From Lentisphaeria bacterium (GTDB lineage Bacteria > Verrucomicrobiota > Lentisphaeria > Victivallales > UBA1829), in NCBI GenBank assembly GCA_003526375.1, contig DPDG01000116.1, positions 6,067 through 70,066 on the forward strand: a stretch of DNA of 64,000 nucleotides, written 5' to 3'. The notes under the pieces are model-generated. The model saw only the letters and a list, made by a program, of their open reading frames with translations. It made no database searches and was not told where the DNA came from. The stretch's first letter is position 1; each line of letters starts with the position of its first letter. This document shows, in pieces, positions 36,193 to 45,715 of the stretch. The translations under genes and the position numbers were made by a program.

Positions 36193-37239
36193 TCACCTGA
36201 CAGCCCGATTTTCCATCGTGGACTTCAGTATCAGGAGCCGATTCGGGATTTTCACGGTGATCGGCGGAAAGGCGGGATTTTCACGCTGTTCTTTCAGCAG
36301 TCTCACGATCTCGTTTCCGACCAGCGAATAATCAATATCGAAGCAGGTGATGGAGGGCACGAAAAGACGGTTCAGCATATTCGAACCGATCGCGATCAGG
36401 GAAAGATCCTCCGGAATCCTGATTCCGTGATTCAGAAGGAAACTCGCGCCGGAAATCGCAATCGAACTTGACGCGGCGACAAGCGCCGTCGGACGGCATT
36501 CCGAGGCAAGAAGCTTTTCCGCAAGATGTGCGCCGGACAAGGAGTCATGAAAATCCCCGCCGGACGGAGCCCAGCCGGCAGCAATATCCAACCCGCGCTT
36601 TTTCATAAAGTCAAGATAACACCGGTAACGGCATTCATACTTTCCATTCCAGGGAGAAGTCACGCCCAGAAAACCGATCCGGCGATGCCCCAGCTCATAA
36701 AGATACTCCAGCGCCTTCCCCATCTGACTCTCGAAGTCGATATAAACCTGTCCGTGCCAGTTTTCGCGGTTGAATGTCACAATCGGGAATCCCTGCGGCA
36801 GACGGCGGTCCAGAGCCTCCCGCAGTTCATCACTGCACATCGTAATGAACAAGGCATCGACCTTTGCCGGATCAATCATATAATGAAACAGATGTTCATC
36901 CTTCAAAAGGACATCGCTCGTCAGGCAGAAGGTCTGGATCATGCCGCCCCGGATAAACGCCTCCGTCAACTGGAGACGCTCACGTTCGAAATGCCAGTAA
37001 TCCTTTCCGAGCGGGGGAACAATATGGCCGAGCCGCATCATGCCGTTGCCAAGCTTCATTCTCCCGCCGGAACGCAGAATCCGCGCGGACTCCGACGGAG
37101 TATAACCGAGCAGCCGGATTGCCTCAAGCACTTTCCTCCGCGCTTTCCCGCTCACATGCGGCTGATTGTTAATTACTCTCGAAACGGTCTGCGCAGACAC
37201 TCCTGCGGCAAGCGCGACCTCCTGTAATGTGGCACTCAA
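36193..37239 (-). CDS. Orphan LacI-family regulator
   Basis: A 348-residue LacI-type regulator: helix-turn-helix LQEVALAAGVSAQTVSRVIN (residues ~5-24), hinge with LLGYTPSESARILRSGG, and an effector domain containing MGKALEYLYELGHRRIGFLG and PTALVAASSSIAISGASFLL. Unlike the other LacI genes it stands alone; the next gene on its strand is the start-proximal end of the separate LacI cassette, whose promoter lies in the gap. Its targets may be its own promoter (dyad at 37284-37301) or remote genes. Confidence 0.88.
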   Translation of the reverse strand: MSATLQEVALAAGVSAQTVSRVINNQPHVSGKARRKVLEAIRLLGYTPSESARILRSGGRMKLGNGMMRLGHIVPPLGKDYWHFERERLQLTEAFIRGGMIQTFCLTSDVLLKDEHLFHYMIDPAKVDALFITMCSDELREALDRRLPQGFPIVTFNRENWHGQVYIDFESQMGKALEYLYELGHRRIGFLGVTSPWNGKYECRYRCYLDFMKKRGLDIAAGWAPSGGDFHDSLSGAHLAEKLLASECRPTALVAASSSIAISGASFLLNHGIRIPEDLSLIAIGSNMLNRLFVPSITCFDIDYSLVGNEIVRLLKEQRENPAFPPITVKIPNRLLILKSTMENRAVR

Positions 37240-37283
37240 CGGCGACTCCTTCTGTTCTCACTGACCTGATACCGAAAGATACA

Positions 37284-37301
37284 GCATTTCCGCGAAAATG
37301 C
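37284..37301. promoter_or_regulatory. LacI-type operator candidate upstream of the orphan LacI gene
   Basis: GCATTTCCGCGAAAATGC is symmetric at 8 of 9 pairs with a GC centre, in line with LacI-family sites. It is 45 bases ahead of the LacI start at 37239. Confidence 0.45.
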
Positions 37302-37373
37302 AATGATTTCTGCAAGAAATTGAAATCGCATGGAAAACCGCTTGATTTTTTTACATTTCATGTTAACTTACCA

Positions 37374-37413
37374 GTAGTTGTCCGGTTTGATAACCGACAA
37401 ACCGGACAACTAC
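37374..37413. repeat. Perfect 16-bp inverted repeat (stem-loop)
   Basis: Arms GTAGTTGTCCGGTTTG (37374-37389) and its exact complement (37398-37413) flank an 8-base loop ATAACCGA. It lies 96 bases beyond the acpS stop and 135 bases ahead of the LacI start. No T-run directly follows on either strand, so it is not a standard intrinsic terminator; factor-assisted termination of acpS, an operator or a small-RNA hairpin are possible. Confidence 0.7.
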
Positions 37414-37508
37414 GGCTATGATTTTTCAAAACGGGCTCACACCGGCGCTTGCTGCGGAAAAATATTTGTTGCAGGACGTTCGATTCTCCGGAAGCGGGGA
37501 CAGGCAAC

Positions 37509-37880
37509 TCATTCCCCTTCCAGAACCACCGTTGCAACGGCATGAAGCTTTTCGTGACTGATCGAAAGATGAATCCGTTTTACGCCGAGGGCGTCCGCTG
37601 TCCGCTTCGCACTGCCGGAAAGGGTCATGACGGGACGCCCGCTTTCTTTGTCGCGCAAAACCTGAATCTCCTCAAATGCGCACTTTGAACCGATTCCCGT
37701 TCCGAGAGCTTTGGAAAGCGCCTCTTTCGCGCACCATCGCCCCGCGAGATAGGATATGCCGTCAAATTCGGCGGCTTCCCGTTCCGTCAGAATGCGGCGC
37801 AGGAAATAATCCCCGTGACGCTGAATCATCTTTTCAATGCGCGTGCAGTCCGTAATATCCGTTCCGAGTCCGAGAATCAT
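37509..37880 (-). CDS. acpS: Holo-[acyl-carrier-protein] synthase
   Basis: A 123-residue AcpS-type phosphopantetheinyl transferase, normal length. The magnesium-binding Asp is in GLGTDITDCTRI and the Glu in RWCAKEALSKALGTG; the C-terminal HLSISHEKLHAVATVVLE is typical. It moves the 4'-phosphopantetheine arm from CoA to acyl carrier protein in fatty-acid synthesis. AGGAG six bases ahead sets ATG 37880. It follows radC by nine bases in a housekeeping row rlmD-like-radC-acpS. Confidence 0.93.
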   Translation of the reverse strand: MILGLGTDITDCTRIEKMIQRHGDYFLRRILTEREAAEFDGISYLAGRWCAKEALSKALGTGIGSKCAFEEIQVLRDKESGRPVMTLSGSAKRTADALGVKRIHLSISHEKLHAVATVVLEGE

Positions 37881-37889
37881 GAATGGCTC

Positions 37890-38609
37890 CTACCGCAAAA
37901 GACGGTGTTCTTTGAAACTGAATGCTTCGTTCCGCGAAACGACCAGATGGTCCAGCAGGTGAATATCCAGAAGTTTCAACGCTTCAAAAACGGCGCGCGT
38001 AAACTCGCGGTCCGCCATGGACGGCTGGGTTACTCCGCTCGGATGATTGTGGACGATGATCACTCCCGCCGCTTTCTTGCGCAGAGCGTCCGCCGCAATC
38101 GTGCGAGGATAAATCACCGCCGCGTCGATCGTTCCCCGGGAAACGATTTCCGCATCAATCACATGATTTTTCGTGTTCAGGCAGATGACCATGATGACTT
38201 CATCGGAATAACCGGACAGCTTCATTCTTGCATAATTGATCAATTTCTCAGGGGAGGAAATCACATCAATGTCACGCACCTTGTTTTCCAGGTAACGGAC
38301 ACAGATATCACGCATGATCCTGAACAGCAGAGCGGAATTGTCGCCCATGCCGCCGATCTCGCAGATTTCCTTCGGGTCGGCATCCATGATTCCGGCGACA
38401 TCTTTGAAACGTCGCAGAAGCTCCCTTGCAACCGGCTTGACGTCACGGCGCGGAATGGCATAAGTCAGGACCAGCTCAATGATGTCATAATCGGTAAATC
38501 CGTCGCCGCCTGCCTTGAGATAACGCGAACGGAGCCGCCCGCGATGTCCGTCCCTCTCCATTTCCATTTCCGCCTCACTCCTGTATTGCCTTTGGAACCA
38601 TTCCGCCAT
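37890..38609 (-). CDS. radC: RadC-family (MPN/JAB) protein
   Basis: A 239-residue UPF0758/RadC protein. N-terminal helix-hairpin-helix-like part (DIIELVLTYAIPRRDVKPVA, then ICEIGGMGDNSALL), C-terminal MPN/JAB metalloprotein domain with the zinc motif VHNHPSG and a following Asp (MADREFT). RadC proteins were once tied to DNA repair, but their true role is unsettled. The gene begins eight bases after the stop of the methyltransferase gene and is co-transcribed with acpS. The ribosome site is weak. Confidence 0.92.
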   Translation of the reverse strand: MAEWFQRQYRSEAEMEMERDGHRGRLRSRYLKAGGDGFTDYDIIELVLTYAIPRRDVKPVARELLRRFKDVAGIMDADPKEICEIGGMGDNSALLFRIMRDICVRYLENKVRDIDVISSPEKLINYARMKLSGYSDEVIMVICLNTKNHVIDAEIVSRGTIDAAVIYPRTIAADALRKKAAGVIIVHNHPSGVTQPSMADREFTRAVFEALKLLDIHLLDHLVVSRNEAFSFKEHRLLR

Positions 38610-38617
38610 AATATAAC

Positions 38618-39814
38618 TTATGAAACATATTTTAGCAATGTCACAGTTTCAAAATGTGCGGTGGAAGGGAACATATCAATCAAACCGGACTCAAGGACAC
38701 GGTATCCGGCGGCATTCAGAAACTTCAGGTCGCGCGCCAGTGTGTCGGGGGAACAGGAGACATACACCAGATATGCGGCGCCGCTCCGGCAGACCGATTC
38801 CAATGTCCGGCGCTCGATTCCCGTGCGCGGCGGATCCGCCAGAAGCAGGCTGTCCTGCGGCAAACGCCCGGAAAAAAGACGGTTCATCCCCTTCCCCGCA
38901 TCCCCCGCAATGAAACGGCACTGCCGGGAAACGCCGTGAAGCGCCGCATTCCGTTTCGCGGTTTCAATCGCCTGCGGGTCAATTTCGACCGCACTGCATT
39001 TCAAACCGGCAAACCGTTCCGCGGCAATGATCGAAAAGCACCCGCTCCCGCAATAGAGTTCCACCAGATGTGATATCCGGCACGACTCAAGCAGGGAAAC
39101 CACCCGTTCCGCAAGCCGTCCGGACATTCCGGAGTTGATCTGGAAAAAGGAGGTTTCGGGAACGCTGAAATCGCCGTATCCGCCGATTGTCTCCGTCAGC
39201 AGGCGCGATTTGCTGCCGCTGCGCTCCGTAAACCACCGGACGCCGTCCGCCGCAGTAAAGCGGAACGTGACGGAGCTGTCCGCCGCTGTCACATCCTTCT
39301 TCCACTCTCCCCGCCGGAACGCCTCACCGATCTCCTCCACGGCAAGAGGGCAATCCTCAATTTCAATCAAAGACACATTGTCCTCCCCACGGTATCCGGC
39401 ATGGATTCCCCCCTGAGCGTCATGCTCCAGCGACAACTTGAGCTTATTCCGCCAGCGGGTCCGGCGGTCCGCCCCCAGCGGCTTCCGGATTCTGCCCGGC
39501 TCGACCAGTTTTCCCCTCACCAGAAAGGATTCCATCTGTCTCTGCTTCCATTCCAGTTCCGTTTCATAAGAGACATGCGCATAGGAACACCCCGGGCACG
39601 GATTCGGACAGCCGGCGGCAACCCGCAGCGGAGATTCATTCAAAACACTCTCCAGACACCCTTCGGAATATGATTTCTTATCGGCGGTGATCTTCACCCT
39701 GACCGTTTCTCCGGGAACTGCTCCACGCACAAAACAGACCTTCCCGTTTTCCCGTCTGCCGACGGCACGCCCGCCGAATGCAAATCCATAAACATCCACT
39801 TGTTCAATACACAT
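38618..39814 (-). CDS. TrmA/RlmD-type 23S rRNA (uracil-5-)-methyltransferase
   Basis: A 398-residue RNA m5U methyltransferase of the TrmA/RlmC/RlmD group. An N-terminal TRAM-like beta domain is followed by an iron-sulfur-type cysteine cluster (AAGCPNPCPGCSY), a SAM-binding Rossmann fold (LVELYCGSGCFSI, SAVEIDPQAIETAKRN), LLADPPRTGIE and the catalytic Cys in YVSCSPDTLARDL. The exact RNA target cannot be fixed from sequence. AGGA is rather close to ATG 39814. It is the first gene of the run with radC and acpS. Confidence 0.87.
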   Translation of the reverse strand: MCIEQVDVYGFAFGGRAVGRRENGKVCFVRGAVPGETVRVKITADKKSYSEGCLESVLNESPLRVAAGCPNPCPGCSYAHVSYETELEWKQRQMESFLVRGKLVEPGRIRKPLGADRRTRWRNKLKLSLEHDAQGGIHAGYRGEDNVSLIEIEDCPLAVEEIGEAFRRGEWKKDVTAADSSVTFRFTAADGVRWFTERSGSKSRLLTETIGGYGDFSVPETSFFQINSGMSGRLAERVVSLLESCRISHLVELYCGSGCFSIIAAERFAGLKCSAVEIDPQAIETAKRNAALHGVSRQCRFIAGDAGKGMNRLFSGRLPQDSLLLADPPRTGIERRTLESVCRSGAAYLVYVSCSPDTLARDLKFLNAAGYRVLESGLIDMFPSTAHFETVTLLKYVS

Positions 39815-39889
39815 GATCCTGTCTTCCGTTTTCGTTTTCAGAACCGGTACAGATACTCGTGTTTTACCGGTTTTTCAATGCGGGAAATG

Positions 39890-39912
39890 AAAAAGGCATA
39901 AAATCAAATGCC
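39890..39912 (-). terminator. Probable terminator after the 754-residue membrane protein
   Basis: On the minus strand GGCAT-TTGATTTT-ATGCC followed by five T, 33 bases after the stop at 39945. The stem is short (5-6 bp), so efficiency is uncertain. A second 8-bp dyad AACCGGTA/TACCGGTT lies at about 39842-39872. Confidence 0.45.
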
Positions 39913-39944
39913 GTGAGCCAGACAATGCAGTCTCCGTTTCCGTT

Positions 39945-42209
39945 TTATGCACAATTTCCTTTATAAAGGATGTGAACTTCACCGTCCTCACCGATTCCAT
40001 ATACCGTAATTCCGGTAAAATAATCGGCACAATGCAACCTTATATCAGGCTCATCCGTCAGCAGGCCGTCTTCAAAGGCATACTCCAGTCCCACGACAAA
40101 GCGATATGCACATTCCACAGTGAAATTCCCGCAAACGCTCCCCGGAACCGGTTCAAACTGCGAGTTGTAACCATCTATATTCTCATCGAACAACGGAATC
40201 TCCCTGCCGCACTTCACACAGAGCAAGGACAAGGGAGGCGTTACAGGATACACGGCATCAGCGCCGGAAGACACCCCACGGCACAGGAAACGTTCACATC
40301 CGCACGGACAGCGCAACTGACGGTAAACAGTCCGCGCATCCAGCCCGATTCCGCTTAACACGCTTTTCCCGTCCTCCAGTTCAAAACCGGAAAGACACGC
40401 CGGAGTACCGTTTTCCGCCAATGCAGGAACCTGTTCCTCCACGGATTCCGGCGGCGTTCCGCCGGAACAATCAATCAGTTCAAGAAAAGACGGCAATGCG
40501 GTCTGAAATACGCTTGGCATCAGGTTTTCAGCCGACCCGAGCGCGGAAATATCCAGCTCCGTCATACGGATGCAAAGACGGTTCTCCTCGTCCGTCGTGA
40601 ACAGATTGATGGTCAATGTCCCCTTTTTCGGCATACCGGCTTTCACTCCGATCGGGCTCAGGAAAAAATGATACTGCATCAGTTCTTCGCACAGCTTCCG
40701 CCACGCATACAGCAGAGCGCCATCCGGCAGGAGAACCTTGCACGTTCCGTCCGGCAGAATCCGCGTGATCCGGTCCGACCCCTCCACAAAAACAGCCTCC
40801 AGTCCGTCTTCACGCCCGAACAGGAGCAATGCTCCGGCACACATCGCATCAGGTTCCATGCGGGAAAACATTCTTCTGAGGTGCGAAGTCTTCATGAAAG
40901 CCTTGAAAAACGTCCGGAAGGCATGGGATTCTTTCCAGACGCGGGGACGCAGCTTTTCCTGCCAGACAGGGTCCGCCTCCTCATTTTTATGACAATCGTA
41001 CAAACCTTTGTAAATTCCATACAGAACGCTTCCCGAGAAAATCGTCAGCCAGACTGCACGCATGGCGGAGAGCCACTGCGCCGTCATGAAAGAATATTCC
41101 CGCCATCTGAAGTATTTCATGCACAGCCAGTCCATTCCCCAGACAACCAGTGCGCCGATTCCAAGCCCGGCAGCCAGGGAAAGCAGATTCACCGTCCGCG
41201 TCATCGGCAGTTTCGATTCCAGATGATCCGAAAACGGCAGGAAAAAACGCTTGCCGGAAGCAGTCATGCAGCGGTCATAGAGGGAGTTCAACGCATACGC
41301 GAAGTTCAAGTCCTCGAAACGGCCCGATGCCTTGCGCAGTTCTTCGCAAATCCTGTCATAATCGGTGATCCAGCCCTGCGATACAGCATATTCAAGCTTG
41401 TTGACCGCCAGCGCCCGGATGAACGGAGACGGATCGCCGAGCATCGGAAACAGGTTGTAAAAATCAAACACGGAGACCACTCCGTAATACCGGACAGACT
41501 CAAATTTTGAAATCAGCATTTCAGGCGTGAGTCCTTCCTCGCGGGCGCGTGAATCCATATGCAGGTGAATGATCCGCAGCATCACGTCATAAATCCCGTT
41601 CAGCAGTCCATAGCCGAGCGAAGAAGCGGCAAGCGTGTACAAACGGTAATCCTCATGAAACAACAGATAAGAACCGTAATAGAGATATTCCCGCTTCTGT
41701 TCAGAAGTCAGCTCCGTTTCAGGCGGCATAGGCTGGTGCACTTTGAAATACGCATCCGCCTCCACCAGAGTCGGAAGTGCGAGCTCCCGTGCGGCGACGG
41801 AGGCGGCACGGAGACGTTCCGACAACTCGTCCAGGTCTTTCAACCATTCATCAAGACAACCGCCCTCCTCCAGAATTTTACGGATTTCCGACCGCTCCCG
41901 GATTCCCGCAATCCCCTCCAGCGCCAGTTCGGGGATCGGATGAGGGCAATGCAGGGAACGGATGCGCCGGCGCAGACCGGACGGAATATTTCTGTAATCA
42001 CGGAGATTCGCGGCGGCGGCAATCTCCGCGGCGGCCCAGATGACAGCCTCAAGCGGAGCCTCGCGCTCCTCGTCTTCCTTTGCCTCCATGAGCGTCAGCA
42101 TCAACGGATAAGGCGTATCGAAATCCGTCATTGCTATCCAGTCGGCAATGGGCTCGTTTACGGAGAACAGCTCATAAATGCGGTGGTAAGTATGCTTTTC
42201 AACTGTCAT
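39945..42209 (-). CDS. Large membrane protein of unknown function with Cys-rich C-terminal part
   Basis: About 754 residues from ATG 42209, placed by GGAG upstream and by the gene gap of 37 bases to the Sel1 gene. Residues ~1-330 are helical and acidic, perhaps HEAT-like. Two membrane segments follow (TVNLLSLAAGLGIGALVVWG; near 350, and AVWLTIFSGSVLYGIYKGL near 400). The C-terminal ~300 residues include cysteine pairs CPCGCERFLC and LLCVKCGREI that resemble a zinc ribbon. I do not recognise the family. Position directly downstream of the Sel1-repeat gene suggests joint expression and maybe a common complex. Confidence 0.6.
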   Translation of the reverse strand: MTVEKHTYHRIYELFSVNEPIADWIAMTDFDTPYPLMLTLMEAKEDEEREAPLEAVIWAAAEIAAAANLRDYRNIPSGLRRRIRSLHCPHPIPELALEGIAGIRERSEIRKILEEGGCLDEWLKDLDELSERLRAASVAARELALPTLVEADAYFKVHQPMPPETELTSEQKREYLYYGSYLLFHEDYRLYTLAASSLGYGLLNGIYDVMLRIIHLHMDSRAREEGLTPEMLISKFESVRYYGVVSVFDFYNLFPMLGDPSPFIRALAVNKLEYAVSQGWITDYDRICEELRKASGRFEDLNFAYALNSLYDRCMTASGKRFFLPFSDHLESKLPMTRTVNLLSLAAGLGIGALVVWGMDWLCMKYFRWREYSFMTAQWLSAMRAVWLTIFSGSVLYGIYKGLYDCHKNEEADPVWQEKLRPRVWKESHAFRTFFKAFMKTSHLRRMFSRMEPDAMCAGALLLFGREDGLEAVFVEGSDRITRILPDGTCKVLLPDGALLYAWRKLCEELMQYHFFLSPIGVKAGMPKKGTLTINLFTTDEENRLCIRMTELDISALGSAENLMPSVFQTALPSFLELIDCSGGTPPESVEEQVPALAENGTPACLSGFELEDGKSVLSGIGLDARTVYRQLRCPCGCERFLCRGVSSGADAVYPVTPPLSLLCVKCGREIPLFDENIDGYNSQFEPVPGSVCGNFTVECAYRFVVGLEYAFEDGLLTDEPDIRLHCADYFTGITVYGIGEDGEVHILYKGNCA

Positions 42210-42246
42210 AACGGCATTCTCCGTTCTTCCTGAAGCCGCCGGGAAT

Positions 42247-45200
42247 TCAATTTCTTCTGGCTTTCTCCGCCGCTTTGCGCCAACGGACGGATTCCACATT
42301 GTCTTTCGGGACGCCGATCCCCTCCTTGTACATGATCGAAAGGAACTGCATCGCCACGATATTGCCTTTGTCCGCCGACATCCTGAACCAGCGCAGAGCC
42401 TCCGCATAATCGGGGCTGACGCCGTTGCCGTTGTAATACATGTTCCCGACATCGTACATGGCGGCGGCATTGCCGTCCGCCGCCGCTGCTTTATACCACG
42501 TCATCGCACGGGCATAATCCTGCGTTATGCCATCGCCGCGATAGTGCATACGCCCGATCTGATGCATGGCGGCGGCATTTTTCTTCTCAGCCGCCTGCAC
42601 GAACCAGTCGTAAGCTTTCGAGAAATCCTGTTTCACTCCACTGCCGCGGTAGGCGATCATCCCCAGACGGTACATATCCGCGGGGTCTTTGCTCTTTTTC
42701 ACGGCGGATTCCAGATATTTTTCCGCTTTCGCATAATCCCGCGCATCATACAACATCCGCCCGACCTTCTCCACAGCATAGGGTTCTCCTTGTTCGGCAG
42801 GCTCCAGCAGGTATTTCATTGCCTCCGCCGCGGACTTCTCCACACCGTCGCCCTCATAATACATTCTGCCGAGAAGCGTCATCGCGGCAAGATCCTTCTT
42901 TTCCGCTGCGGATTTCGCCAGCTCCAGAGCCTTGCGGGAATCCTTCCTCACCTCTTTGCCGTCCGCATAGAGAAGCGCCAGATACGCTTTCGCCGCAGTA
43001 TTGCCTTTCGCCGCGGATTTCTCATACCAGCCAAGCGCCTCTTTCGGCTCTTTCGAGAGCCTGCCGAGCGCCAGCATCGCGTCGCCGTCGCCTTTCTCCG
43101 CAAGCAGTTTCAGATACTTTTCCGGCGTCTCCGCCTGATTCCGGACAATCCCCTGTTCATTCAGCCCCAGATAGATTTTCGCCGCCTTGACATTGCCTCT
43201 GTCCGCCGCGATCTTATAATACTTCGCCGCCTGTGCCTTATCTTTTTCGAGCTCACCGCACTTGAAAGAAGCTTCGACGTCGCCTTTCTCCGAAGCCTGC
43301 CGGAAATATTTCAACGCCTGTTCCATATCTTTGGAAGTTCCTTTTCCCTCCAGATACATCATTCCGCATTCGTACATCGCCTTGACGTCCCCTTTGGAGG
43401 CAAGCGTTCGGAAATAACGCAGCGCCGCCGCATCATCGCGCACAAGACTTTTGCCGCTGACATAGATATTCGCAAGCAGTTTACTGGAAGGCAGGTCCCC
43501 CCGGTCTGCGGCAGGCTTGAGCCAGCGCACCGCCATTTCATAGTCCTTCGGCGTCCCCTTGCCCTCGAAATACATGGTTCCGAGCATCGCCATCGCCGGG
43601 ACATAACCGAGATCCGCCGACTGATTCAGATACTCCAGCGCCTTTTTCTGGTCCGCCTTCACGCCGAGCCCTTCATGGTACATCTCACCGAGCAGGAACA
43701 GGCTCTCCGAATCATTCCCGCCGGAGCCAAGATACTTGACCGCTTCGGCATAATCCTGTTTCACGCCACGCCCGTAATAATACATTTTTCCTCGGATTGC
43801 GGACACATCGACGCCCGGGTACCAGATGGAGCTGAGCATGGCGCGAGTCAGGTATTCATTTGCCTTTGCATAGTCCTGCTTCACGCCGTCGCCCTCATAA
43901 TACATCTTGCCGAGATAGGCGGAAACATGATTATTCCCGAGTTCAGCGGCTTTGCTGAAAAGCCGGAAAGCGCGTTCGGCGTCACGCACCACGCCTTTGC
44001 CCTCATAATAGAGCTGTCCGAGGCGGACAATGGAATCCATATCCTGTTTGTCCACGCCTTTCAGCAGCCAACGCACTGCAACGTCATAATTGCGCGGGAC
44101 AGATTTTCCCTCGCTGTAAAGCAGGCTCAGACGGTACATCGCTCTCACATTGCCGTCCTTCGCGGCAAGGCGAATCCATTTCAATCCTTCCGACCCTTTG
44201 CCGGAAGCCAGATACAACTCCCCGACTTTCAGCATCACTTCCGCATTGCCGTCTTTCGCAGACGGCAGGAGCAGTTTCAGAGCCTCCGCCCGTTCCTCCC
44301 CCGTCAGCGACGCTGAACGGTCTGCATATACTTTTCCGAGACGCAGAGCCGCATCCTTGAGTCCGCCATCCGCCGCGATCCTGAAATATTTCATCGCCTT
44401 TTTCGAATCATGCCCCTTGTAATCCGGCGTGTCATAGATCATTCCGATGTAATAAGCGGCGCCGGGATGATCCGGGACAGCTTTCTCCAGAGCCTGAAAA
44501 TATTTCATTGCCTCATCGTGCTTTTTCTGTTTGAACGCCATCTCGCCGAGAAAGAAGTTGGACATGGGAACAGTTCCAACGGCTTTTTTAAAACAGTCCT
44601 CCGCATTGGAAAAATCGCCGTTTTTATAATACAGAGACGCCAGATGGAACGCGGCATTCTGATTCAAGGGCTTGTTCTTCATACATTTCTTGAAACACTC
44701 CATCGCCTTTGCATCATCCCGCGGCACCCCCTTCGCGGTCATATACATCTCGCCAAGCATTGCAAACGCTTCCGTATTCTCCTTTGACGCACGCTCAAAC
44801 CAGCGGAACGCCTCCGGATAATTGACCGCCGTCCCTCTGCCCTGATAGTACATCTGCCCAAGCGTCATAAATGCGGGACGCCAATTGTTCTCCGCCGCTT
44901 TCCGGTACCAGTGCAACGCCTGAATCTCATCTTTCCCTGTTCCGCTCCCCTCATCATAAGCCCTGCCGGTAAGATACATGCTCGCGGCATCACCGTTTTC
45001 CGCCGCTTTCCGGTACCACATGAGCGCGGCGCTTTTATCCATCGGGACCAGCCGTCCTCTGGAATAGAGATTGCCGAGAACAGACATGGCTTCCACACAC
45101 CCCTGCGAGGCGGCGGACTTGACCAGTTGCAGTCCTTCCGCCGGCTTCCGGACAACGCCATTCCCACCTTCCAGATAAATCAGCCCCACGAGCATAGTCG

Positions 45201-45648
45201 CACTCGGAATTCCACTTTGAGCGGCGCGCTGCGCCCATTCAAGTGCAACTGCCGGATCTCTTTTCGGGTTCTCCAGATTCATGTAATGCAGTCCAAGCGC
45301 AAGCTGTGCGACGGAATCTCCATTTTCCGCCTCTTTTTCGCATTGCCTGATATCTTTCAGATACTGCCAGATCTGCTCTTTGGAAACGGCAGCTCCGGAA
45401 GTCTGCACTGTCTGAGCAGGCTGGAATTCTGCGATGAACTTCTTCAAACGGGCAATCTTTTCCTCCCGTGTCTCCTTGCTTTCCAGAATCTCATCCAGCT
45501 CCGCGGACTTGATCTTATAGGCGCGCGTTCCCTTTTCATAACGGCGGTTCATCAGCTTTTCCGCCTGATCCATCAATTCCGGATAGGACTCGGCGGCAAA
45601 CACTCCGAATGAAAGCAGTACACTAAAAAACACCAGATAATTTTTCAT
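42247..45648 (-). CDS. Giant secreted Sel1-repeat (TPR-like) protein
   Basis: ATG 45648 is the start (AGGGAG nine bases ahead, then signal peptide KNYLVFFSVLLSFGVFAAE); the frame's earlier TTG overlaps the ribosome site. After a ~100-residue helical part, the 1133-residue protein is built almost wholly of Sel1 repeats of ~36 residues: A-x-x-LG-x-MY-x-G-x-GV-x-x-D-x-x-x-A-x-x-W-x-x-x-A, well over twenty copies with a few TPR-like ones (FSNAEDCFKKAVG). Such solenoids are protein-binding scaffolds; export suggests an envelope role. A TTGAAA-16-TAAATT promoter lies at 45700-45673 on this strand. The membrane-protein gene follows. Confidence 0.88.
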   Translation of the reverse strand: MKNYLVFFSVLLSFGVFAAESYPELMDQAEKLMNRRYEKGTRAYKIKSAELDEILESKETREEKIARLKKFIAEFQPAQTVQTSGAAVSKEQIWQYLKDIRQCEKEAENGDSVAQLALGLHYMNLENPKRDPAVALEWAQRAAQSGIPSATMLVGLIYLEGGNGVVRKPAEGLQLVKSAASQGCVEAMSVLGNLYSRGRLVPMDKSAALMWYRKAAENGDAASMYLTGRAYDEGSGTGKDEIQALHWYRKAAENNWRPAFMTLGQMYYQGRGTAVNYPEAFRWFERASKENTEAFAMLGEMYMTAKGVPRDDAKAMECFKKCMKNKPLNQNAAFHLASLYYKNGDFSNAEDCFKKAVGTVPMSNFFLGEMAFKQKKHDEAMKYFQALEKAVPDHPGAAYYIGMIYDTPDYKGHDSKKAMKYFRIAADGGLKDAALRLGKVYADRSASLTGEERAEALKLLLPSAKDGNAEVMLKVGELYLASGKGSEGLKWIRLAAKDGNVRAMYRLSLLYSEGKSVPRNYDVAVRWLLKGVDKQDMDSIVRLGQLYYEGKGVVRDAERAFRLFSKAAELGNNHVSAYLGKMYYEGDGVKQDYAKANEYLTRAMLSSIWYPGVDVSAIRGKMYYYGRGVKQDYAEAVKYLGSGGNDSESLFLLGEMYHEGLGVKADQKKALEYLNQSADLGYVPAMAMLGTMYFEGKGTPKDYEMAVRWLKPAADRGDLPSSKLLANIYVSGKSLVRDDAAALRYFRTLASKGDVKAMYECGMMYLEGKGTSKDMEQALKYFRQASEKGDVEASFKCGELEKDKAQAAKYYKIAADRGNVKAAKIYLGLNEQGIVRNQAETPEKYLKLLAEKGDGDAMLALGRLSKEPKEALGWYEKSAAKGNTAAKAYLALLYADGKEVRKDSRKALELAKSAAEKKDLAAMTLLGRMYYEGDGVEKSAAEAMKYLLEPAEQGEPYAVEKVGRMLYDARDYAKAEKYLESAVKKSKDPADMYRLGMIAYRGSGVKQDFSKAYDWFVQAAEKKNAAAMHQIGRMHYRGDGITQDYARAMTWYKAAAADGNAAAMYDVGNMYYNGNGVSPDYAEALRWFRMSADKGNIVAMQFLSIMYKEGIGVPKDNVESVRWRKAAEKARRN

Positions 45649-45672
45649 AGACAAATCTCCCTTCAAAAAAGG

Positions 45673-45700
45673 AATTTACTACAAAAAGAAGGTTTTTCAA
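45673..45700 (-). promoter_or_regulatory. Promoter of the Sel1-protein operon
   Basis: Minus-strand TTGAAA (45700-45695), 16 bases, TAAATT (45678-45673), 25 bases before the ATG at 45648. Confidence 0.5.
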
Positions 45701-45715
45701 ATTAAGATAAGGCGT

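Noticed and set aside
42544..44316. 590-codon plus-strand frame with periodic pattern
   Set aside because: It mirrors the Sel1 repeats on the other strand; the periodicity is a shadow, not a repeat protein of its own.
42247..45648. CRISPR-like or tandem DNA repeat
   Set aside because: Periodicity is ~108 bases with diverged copies in one long frame, i.e. protein-level Sel1 repeats.
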